DNA from: Antedon mediterranea | Taxonomy: Eukaryota > Echinodermata > Crinoidea > Comatulida > Antedonidae | NCBI RefSeq assembly: GCF_964355755.1 | Contig: NC_092674.1 | Coordinates: 28,386,001 to 28,446,000 of the forward strand | DNA: 60,000 nucleotides | Direction: 5' to 3' | Part shown: one piece after another, positions 47,071 through 60,000 of the stretch | How the letters are laid out: the number at the start of each line of letters is the position of its first letter | Numbering within the stretch: position 1 is the stretch's first letter | The notes under the pieces: model-generated | The model's database searches: none | Seen by the model: only the letters and a program-made list of their open reading frames with translations | What the model was told of the DNA's origin: nothing | Translations under genes and position numbers: made by a program

Positions 47071-47848
47071 TTACTTTTTACAAATATTATGCAGAACCTA
47101 TTTTAATTCATTGGATGTTATGCTTGCTCATTAATTTATTTAGTACCTATTCTTATTTAGCAAGGTATTATTTATTTAAGCAGGTAGGTTTGAGACTTAC
47201 CTACCAAAGTAAGAACTTAACCCGGGTAAATAACTAAGTCTGAACGGGCCAATAGGGATAATTGTCAAAGTAAATGAATGTCAGTACCCATTTACACACC
47301 TGAGTGAAAACGTACTATATGTAGTGTCTTTAATTCGAGAGCAATTTGTACAACATTTGTTGATTATTTAACATCACAGTCAAGCGACAAGCTGTACGAA
47401 TTGAATTATCTAATATAAATCAAATCTTAGGTTTAAGTTTCAAATATTATTTCAGAATATACTATATAATATAATTTTTATCACTGCATCCTTTCTATTC
47501 AATTACTTTTATACCCTGTGTTTTTTTAGTTTATAAGTAAGGAACAGTTTTAAGAACTACACCTCCACCACCTTTAATCACTGACACCCTCCAAAACTAT
47601 TTAAAAACAGACAAGATCATATGGTCGTATTCATTTAAGGCGATATTTCTCTTAAATATTAACTACAGTATTTCACTTAAGTCAATAAATATCTTAAGAA
47701 TTTCCCTTAAGTGGTATTCACTTAGATAGGCGAATTCTTCAATTGTAATGGTGTTTCTTTTAGCCTAGTGTGAATAGTAAATACGGCCATTGGTCTTTAA
47801 TTGGAAGTTGTTCCTTATTTTGAATAAATATGTATAAAATATAAATCC

Positions 47849-53567
<5,719 letters not shown>

Positions 53568-54715
53568 TTTTTTTATAATAATATCAAATTATTAATAAAA
53601 TAAATTGTAGAATATGTTTGTTTCCTGTTAAAAAAAAGTTTGAAACAAATTATTATTATACTAAACACTATATTTAAATACATTTATTATTTAAACAAAT
53701 TTTATGATTTAAAACTGGCTTTTAAAAAATAAGTTTATGCCTATGAATTGAATGTTTTACTTAAATACTAGAATTAATATTTAGCTTTATTAGTTGAAAG
53801 AACAATCAGGTAAAACAATTTTGGTTATTTATTCAAGTTAGGTCTGATGATTTGCTTATCTATATTAAGCCTAATAACTATCTATTATAGTTAAGAAGAA
53901 GTCTTTCTATGATAGTTATGGTGACTGAGTGTATGCTAGTTGGGGTGGAGAGTAGAGTTGAGTTGAGTAGTAGTAGGCGGCGCTCCACTGCTGCCCTAGG
54001 CCTAGGCTTACTATACTAGGCCTAGCGCACTAGGCTAGGCCTAGGAGGTTAGGGCCTATATATAGCTAGGCCTAGCCAAGATAGTAGAGTAGTAGATAGA
54101 ATATCAACTATATGGCCACATTATATTATTATGTAACACGGTATTAATTAAGAAAACAAATTCATGAATATATAACCTGTCTAATAATCTCTCTAATCAA
54201 CATAACATACAAGTCCTACCTGTATTTACTGTATAACTAGGCCTAGGGCCTAGATAGAGATAATTTGCACGTCGTACACGTGCAATTGTTTACTATCCTA
54301 CTGTCTGTGTACCACCGGAATCTAGTCACACGAGTAGAAAACTACCGGTGGTACATAGACCACGTCGCGAAGTCGAGTTGTAAGCAAAGTGCACCCTCTA
54401 TAATAGTTAAGGTACAAGTTGTCAAAGTAAACGGATACTATTTTAACTCATAAAACAAGAGAAAACCATTATAGAACCTAAACTTACACAACTATCTATT
54501 TGTGTTTGACGTGCTTCAAAAGCAATGAAAATTCAGTGTTAAATATACTTTGTGGGCCCATGAAAGGGATTAAGCTATAAAGCGGTAAAATTTTATAAAA
54601 TGAGGCGGGCCTCATTTTTAGTTTTATTAGTATTCACAATAAAAAAAGTTAAACAGATCATCTTTGTTTTGCACTACAATAAACAGACAAAGCATTACTC
54701 CGCGTCTTATATTGA
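53568..54715. other. Upstream region of AADAT
   Basis: 5' flank of AADAT on the minus strand; the promoter should lie here but no clear TATA box is seen. Block 53990-54090 is packed with AGGCCTAG and CCTAGGCCTA palindromic words. Segment 54300-54360 holds an inverted pair ACCACCGG / CCGGTGGT. Confidence 0.4.
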
Positions 54716-57330
54716 TGTACTTTACAACTAACAAAACCTTACTCGGCTTCATGATTTATGACGTTGACGTACAAACTGTACAAACGTTACTTAACCCATG
54801 GAGTAAAGAATAAGAGGAGGCACAACTCGGCCTAGCTATCCAGTTAATCCAATTAGTATCACGCTGTGCGGTAGTGCTTAAGCATAGGGTAATAAACTTC
54901 CCATAACGATCCTTTGAAGAACATCCTGTTTACCCGTGCAGCTCGCTGCAGAGTCGGCTCTGATTACGTAACACCCTAATTAAGGAAGAAGCCAGGCATG
55001 ACATCGGTGACAAAAAAAGTAAACAGAGGCTGCGCAGTAGTTTCTAATACATCATAGTGAAGCATGACCTTTGTGCAGTTGTTCATTGTTCTTTGAGCTT
55101 TTTTCTCGAAAAAACCGTTTAAAAATCGAGTAAATTTTCACGGAGATATCGCAGTTTTTATACCAGCTAACAAATTAATCATATTTTTTATCAAGCCATA
55201 GACGTATCATTTGGTAAATCGAAATTTTACCGTTTAAGCAACTTTTTAATTTACGAACCCTAGTGCATTTTGTAGCATATTAAAGACTCCAACTTATTTT
55301 AAAATCACATTTTAGTGCGCGCAAATGCGCGCATGAAAAAAATTATATAATTTGTTCTCATGAATATTCAAAAATATACGTATAGTAGAATTCCAACGAC
55401 ACAATTTCTTATTTTTATTACTGTATATGACATTTAATTTATGTTTCAGTCTATATTATGACTGTTTAGCAAAACTAACATTCTTCTAATTTAGTCTGAT
55501 ATTGTATAATTAAATTATTTATGATATTAATATCATAAAATATATGATTTTTACGATCACTTAGAGTTCAGTGAACTTGTAGGACTTAAATTATATATCG
55601 TTTAACGATTTGTGGCTACACATAGGCCTAGTAGTTCGTAATATATTATTATTTAATAAATAGCCTAAATAAGGATAATATTTAATCCCATAATGATGGA
55701 CATATTTAGTGCATACCGTAACCGGTAGGCCTAATAGCTTCAGGCATAGGCGCGCCTATAGTAACAATAAACAATATCAATAATAATAATAGGTTTTTTT
55801 TATGTAGGTCTATATTAATATATTAATAATTGTAATAACGTTAGAAAACAAATAGTAGTAATATTTTATTAAAGAAGAAATTAATCAATTAGTTTTAGTT
55901 TTCGGTTGGTCGTTATTATAATATTATATAATATGGTATAAAATGGTACGGTACTACGAGAATATTCATTTAGTATCAACCCGTAACAACAACTACAAAT
56001 GATATGTGTTGGTTAAAAATTCAATTACAAATATAGTCTATGCTCTTTTGTAATTATAAGCCATTGTATAAAAGGATTATGTACAGTTCGGTACATAGCG
56101 GTTAATCGTAAAATTAAAAAATCGGACATACGAACAATAGATCGCCAACATTATTCGTACCCTTTTGCTGTATTGCGTACGTCGATCATGACTGATGCGG
56201 CTGTAAACTTCGCCTGGAAAGTAACTAGTACAGTACACATTCTGGTCCCTGGATGGAACATGATATCACACGTAAACCGCAATGGAGCAGGTCCAATGTT
56301 AAACAATTCGTACAAAGGGGAACCGCCAGACAAGTGCGTACCTATTCATTGTTTATTAGATCGCTGGCAATAATGCATGCAAAGTGCAATAGCTCTCCGC
56401 TCCACCAAGCAACGTACAGTACTAAAAAAAATGGAACGTCGCGGTTTTTCTAGGCGCTGAAGTTATACGAAGTGAACACGAATGATTTTTACTGTATATT
56501 ATATTCCCCGACGAAAAGTACTCGCGTTTCCCAGACGGGGAAGAGGGGAGGGGGGGGGGGAGACGACGAGGGATACAGCCCCCGTAACCCCCCGCTGGCA
56601 CCACCACTGGTCCTTATTAAACCCATTTATTCATCATGATTCATGATAAGTTGTCTGGAGAAATTACCAACATTTAGTACACAGTAAACCATATAAATAT
56701 AATTCCTTTGTTGGTGCCGTATAAAACTCGTATTATTAATTTATTAATAAAAGATATCCAGTAGAATATATATATAGCGCTGCTTTTTAATAAAAATTAA
56801 TAAACAAGGTCGGAATACAAGTTCAGTAGGTCTACAAACAGTATATAGTACACCTTTCACGCTTGAACGCACATCGCCTAGCAAGAGTATTGTGACGTCC
56901 TAATACGCATGTGTACTAACACCAAAATTGACCGCGGGCAGTAAACATTGTACTCTTTGCTAATTGGGTTACGTAACGGCAGTGTTTAGCACCTCCTTAA
57001 ATACTCATTACAAGCATAGCCTTAAGCAAGCGGTAAACACGATGAACTGACTGAACTATTCAAGTTGTGTCTCCTCTTATTCTTTACTCCATGCTTAACC
57101 GCGTGACATTCTTTGACGTATAAACTGTACAAATTAAAAAAACGTTACTTTACCGCTTCTATCGTTGACGTACAAACTGTAAACTTACAAAGCGTTACTT
57201 AACCACTTTTATTATCGTTGACGTACAAACTCACAAAACGTTACTTAACCGCTTCTATGGTTACGTACAAACTGTAAAAACTTACAAAACGTTACTTAGT
57301 TCCTTAACCGCTTTTATACGGTCACAAACG
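54715..57330. repeat. ~50-bp minisatellite interrupted by a 2.3-kb element
   Basis: Units of TTGACGTACAAACTGTAAAC, TTACAAAACGTTACTTAACC and GCTTYTAT occur on both sides: about 1.5 units at 54715-54796 and five at 57094-57320. Nothing like them occurs between, as if one array was split. Confidence 0.75.
54797..57093. mobile_element. 2.3-kb non-autonomous DNA transposon with 30-bp terminal repeats
   Basis: Left end 54797-54826 (CATGGAGTAAAGAATAAGAG...) and right end 57064-57093 are inverted repeats, 29 of 30 bases matching. CTTAACC flanks both ends (54790-54796 and 57094-57100), fitting a 7-bp target duplication. Subterminal similarity continues more weakly (e.g. GATTACGTAACACCC versus GTTACGTAACCCA). 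No frame inside looks like a transposase. The small frames near 56.2-56.6 kb are not recognised. Confidence 0.7.
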
Positions 57331-57388
57331 AAATGAAGTTACTGGTGATAAATAATTTGCTCCTGAATTTTAAATTTGGCATACGGTT

Positions 57389-57597
57389 TCACTTTAAAGT
57401 TAAATAACGATTATAAACTGTACAATATTGTTTTGCTAAATTATCAAATACCGTACTAGTACATTGATGCAAGTTACTAACAACTATTGTTAAGTTATTA
57501 AACGATTTCTCTATAGCTCTTAGCTTAAAAGTAATTCTTCTTTTCGTTGCCGCCAGAAAAAATGTTGACGCTGCGAATATCCTTAGATATTTCATTT
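57389..57597 (-). CDS. Possible terminal exon of the LGR-type receptor
   Basis: The acceptor GATTTACAG at 57598 is in phase with the donor of the exon ending at 58060. The frame is open for 69 codons to a stop at 57389. The peptide (EMKYLRIFAASTFFLAATKR...) shows no recognisable motif, so this may be a chance frame. Confidence 0.22.
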
Positions 57598-57813
57598 CTG
57601 TAAATCCGTTTTATTTTCGTCTATAATGACTGAATCTTGATTGTTGTTTACAGGAACATTATCTGTAAAGTAGCAAATAATTAGTTTGTTCTTATTAGTT
57701 TACATATACTACTTGCCTCATGCGTAAATCATATAGTCACACCGTAACATCAAAGTAGGCCTACTACTGCAGATTCATATTATACTCTATCATGCTGTTA
57801 ATTCGTGTAGACT

Positions 57814-57996
57814 GATGCTTGGTTCCCACTAGAGACGCAACACATGGAGGTAACGCAACTTATATTAGTGGTTGACCAATTACCAGCGACGGATTATTCA
57901 AATGAGTCGCTTGTCATTGGTCAAACACGCTTGTGTTGCGTTTACGTCCTTGTGTTGCGTTTACGTCCTTGTGTTGCGTCCTAGTGGGAACCAAGC
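57814..57996. mobile_element. MITE type A copy
   Basis: GCTTGGTTCCCACTAGAGAC to CTAGTGGGAACCAAGC, followed by TTAA (57997-58000). The segment GTTTACGTCCTTGTGTTGCG is duplicated in tandem near the right end. Confidence 0.85.
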
Positions 57997-58059
57997 TTAA
58001 TAGTGATTTATGCCGAAACCTAACCCCGGGATTATAATTCATCATGTGTGTAGGCCTAC

Positions 58060-58293
58060 CTTGTTTTGCATTAAATGGTTTGGCAGAGCATTGTCGACAC
58101 TTTTTGATCGTTTGCACCGCTTTTAAGTACTGTTCCTCAATCGATTCCAGCTCTTCGTCTCTGATACCACCTCCCTCACTTGTTTCCAATCTGCTGGAGA
58201 TAAGTACAGCCTTCTTCGAAGATTGTCGCAAGAACGGCAAAAGTTGTCGTTTTCTAAGAACGGTTTCTGGCAAGTCAGATAGTTGAATGTTAT
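58060..58293 (-). CDS. Putative cytoplasmic-tail exon of the LGR-type receptor
   Basis: A 234-bp stretch open in one frame with acceptor TTTTTTAAG and donor CAAG|GTAGGC. It encodes NIQLSDLPETVLRKRQLLPF ... DEELESIEEQYLKAVQTIKK and has coding-like composition. Its entry phase (one base carried in, completing GAT) matches the donor of the 7TM exon at 58817. This suggests the receptor's intracellular tail, but it could instead belong to an unrelated minus-strand gene. Confidence 0.5.
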
Positions 58294-58675
58294 CTTAAAA
58301 AAGACAAAGTAAAAGAAACATTGTCGAGTTGTTGTCAGCAGTTCCTCTAACGAATGTCATTGCTTTGTAGTGATGCGCTATTGTCATGAGATGAAAGAAA
58401 TCATGGTTCACTAATACGGATTCAGAAAAGATTTCAAATTTACACCAGGACCATAATAAACAAACAACATAATGTAAACAACCACGTTACAATGCCACTA
58501 AAAACTTACCCTTATACGTGGCGAATCCTGGATTTTTTAAATAGGCAAAGTTCTATATTTTGCATTGTAATTTTTGAAATTTAGAGCCGGGAGCGGGATG
58601 ATATTCATCAATCAGCCTTCAAGGGTATTCAACAGAATTATTTCTCATGAATTAAACATTATACCAAGGAACTGG

Positions 58676-58800
58676 CTGCGACACAAGTACCAACAGTACT
58701 GTACTATGTACATATTCTCCGCGGTTCGCGGTGTCTGTTAAGGGCGTGGAACTGATCGTTTCGCGGCCACAGAAAAACCCTTTGATCCCCGGTTAGATTG
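58676..58800. repeat. Dispersed repeat, relative of 28.26-28.38 kb
   Basis: CATATTCTCCGCGGTTCGCG, GTGTCTGTTAAGGGCGTGGA and ACTG are shared with 28.3 kb, and similarity continues into CTGCGACACAAGTACCA on one side. It lies within the presumed intron between the 7TM exon and the tail exon, so the frame reading through it (ending at 58704) is probably not protein. Confidence 0.7.
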
Positions 58801-58816
58801 CCTTGCTTAAACTTAC

Positions 58817-59841
58817 CAACTTCTTTCTGCTGTGTACTCATGGTTGATGTCTCCGATGTCAATGATTTCTTCTTTGTGTCACTAGACACGTACGATGAAA
58901 ACGTGTATAGATAAGGGTTGAGAGCTGAATTCAATGGTAAAATAAAAACAGCTGTCCATGCCACGACGGTACCCGGTATATCAAGATTGTCAACCGAATG
59001 AGCCAAAATACCCATGATGATGATTGGTAGCCAGCACGCCATATCCGTGAAAACAATGAATGCCATTTTGGCTGCCATCTTGAGTTCCTTTTTCTTGTTG
59101 TCTGTTGACTGGTTAATATTGTCCTTCAAATTCTTAGCTGATTTCTTGACACTTACGTACATCGTTATGTAACAGAATGCCATCACCAGAAAACTCAGCG
59201 AATTCACTCCGAAGAAGAAGGTCATTGCATAACCAGGAGCAGGGATGGTTTGATGCGAGATCGGTAAAGCTAAACACACGGAATTCGCGCCGTAAAACTT
59301 GTCTGCTTTTACGAATATAATTGGCGCAATAGAAACAACGAACACCAAAATCCAGCCTAAAACAAGAACGCGAATGGCGCTCTTCGGTCGCAGTTTGTAT
59401 TCACCGAATGGGTACACAATGCAAATAAATCGATCGACTGTTATGACTGTTAAAATAAAGACAGACATCTCAGAAGAGAAAGTAGCAAGAAACCCAGCTA
59501 AGCTGCACACAAAGCTGTCTTTCCATTTCTCAGCATAGTCTATATAGTCACCGTAGTAATAGGCATCAGCTGACGCTATCACCAGTAGGTAGACACCCAT
59601 GAAGAGATCAGAAACCGCAAGATTTTGAATCAGGTAACCCTGTACCTTGTTCATTTCTTTAGATCGTAAACGCCAGACCAATACAAAGATGTTCCCTACG
59701 AAAGCGCTGACGCCCAGAATCCAGATGAACACTCGTAGAACGGGCTCCTTCATCAGTTCCTTACAAGACGAAAATGGATCTTCTTCCGGGTAGCATTTAT
59801 CAATCTCTGTATCACAGCAGAATTTACGATAATCGGTTCTC
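58817..59841 (-). CDS. 7TM exon of an LGR-type (GRL101/relaxin-receptor-like) GPCR, partial
   Basis: Class A receptor of the leucine-rich-repeat family, type C. The exon runs from acceptor ATTTCAG (59842) to donor GTTG|GTAAGT (58816); 1025 bp, so the ectodomain exons lie outside the window. It opens with the hinge cysteines (FCCDTEIDKC, SSCKEL), then TM1 RVFIWILGVSAFVGN, TM2 NLAVSDLFMGVYLL, TM3 cysteine in SFVCSLAGF, DRFICIVYPF at the end of TM3, TM4 WILVFVVSIAPIIF, an ECL2 cysteine (SVCLAL), TM5 FLVMAFCYITMYVSV, CWLP in TM6 and NPYLY in TM7. DRF replaces DRY. The Met at 59753 is internal, since coding continues upstream in phase. Reading on past the donor gives a stop at 58704 inside a dispersed repeat, so splicing is preferred. 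Confidence 0.85.
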
Positions 59842-59889
59842 CTGAAATCATTACAAAGTTGTAATCAACTTCCGAGAGCTTCACAATAT

Positions 59890-60000
59890 TAATAATAATA
59901 ATAATATTTATTCGGTCACCAATGAAAAATAACCAGAAGTGAGAATAGGCTAAAGCCTAAATAGATTCTGCACTTACTCCATACAAACAGTCAAAATATA
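59890..60000. mobile_element. Possible LINE-tail-like repeat at the window edge
   Basis: (AAT)n followed by TTTATTCGGTCACCAATGAA and an A-rich body resembles the 9.36-kb segment. It is cut by the end of the window. Confidence 0.25.

Noticed and set aside
56151-56607. Transposase remnant inside the 2.3-kb element
   Set aside because: Three overlapping short frames on both strands show no catalytic motif or zinc finger.
57914-58059. Continuation of the minus-strand tail frame past 58060 (PTHMMNYNPG...)
   Set aside because: It passes a GTAGGC donor and runs into a MITE type A copy.
58704-58816. C-terminal receptor residues after the donor at 58816
   Set aside because: The frame crosses a consensus GTAAGT donor and enters a dispersed repeat also found at 28.3 kb. 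The alternative exon at 58.06-58.29 kb fits in phase.

Overview
This is an AT-rich stretch of an animal nuclear genome. Coding sequence is sparse and split into short exons with GT/AG boundaries. There are long repeat-filled introns, minisatellites, tRNA-derived SINE-like sequences and many small inverted-repeat transposons. No operons, Shine-Dalgarno sites or other prokaryotic features were seen. The gene content is a cholecystokinin-type GPCR, a leucine-rich-repeat/relaxin-type GPCR and a kynurenine/aminoadipate aminotransferase. With the repeat style, this fits a marine invertebrate deuterostome, most likely an echinoderm; that placement is inference.

Four genes can be assembled by hand, with reading phase kept across every junction used. 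(1) A minus-strand gene runs from about 45.2 kb to beyond the left edge of the window. It encodes N-terminal ankyrin repeats (exons at 42.5-44.5 kb) followed by a helical region I do not recognise (exons at 23.3, 17.1, 12.4, 10.4, 5.1 and 1.0 kb). (2) A complete 411-residue CCK/gastrin-type receptor lies on the plus strand in four coding exons (33.45-35.83 kb). It sits inside the 19.1-kb intron of gene 1. (3) A complete 12-exon AADAT/KAT2 aminotransferase (426 residues, pyridoxal-phosphate lysine at K261) is on the minus strand at 47.85-53.57 kb. (4) The 7TM exon of an LGR-type (GRL101/relaxin-receptor-like) GPCR is on the minus strand at 58.82-59.84 kb. A phase-compatible cytoplasmic-tail exon lies at 58.06-58.29 kb, and the leucine-rich ectodomain would lie beyond the right edge.

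The rest is mostly repeats. About 25 copies of a MITE family with ends AAGCTTGGTTCCCACTAG (two internal types, A and B) concentrate at 28.8-46.1 kb, often end to end and separated only by TTAA. A second MITE family with ends AAGCTCTGTCTACACTATC has seven copies. Two further inverted-repeat elements (25.5 and 39.0 kb) have similar termini. Other notable structures: a ~101-bp satellite whose unit carries a tRNA-Ala(AGC)-like module (12.6-13.7 kb); a 1.39-kb element with 13-bp terminal repeats inserted in a MITE (7.0-8.4 kb); a 2.3-kb element with 30-bp terminal repeats inserted in a minisatellite (54.8-57.1 kb); a Penelope-like retroelement remnant (17.9-18.4 kb); a non-LTR retrotransposon 3' end (41.5-42.0 kb); and minisatellites of 17, 20-21, 25, 75, 114 and 126 bp.

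Many small open reading frames in the window are chance frames through introns and repeats and are not annotated. All exon calls rest on reading splice motifs, phase and protein patterns by eye. No alignment or gene predictor was run.
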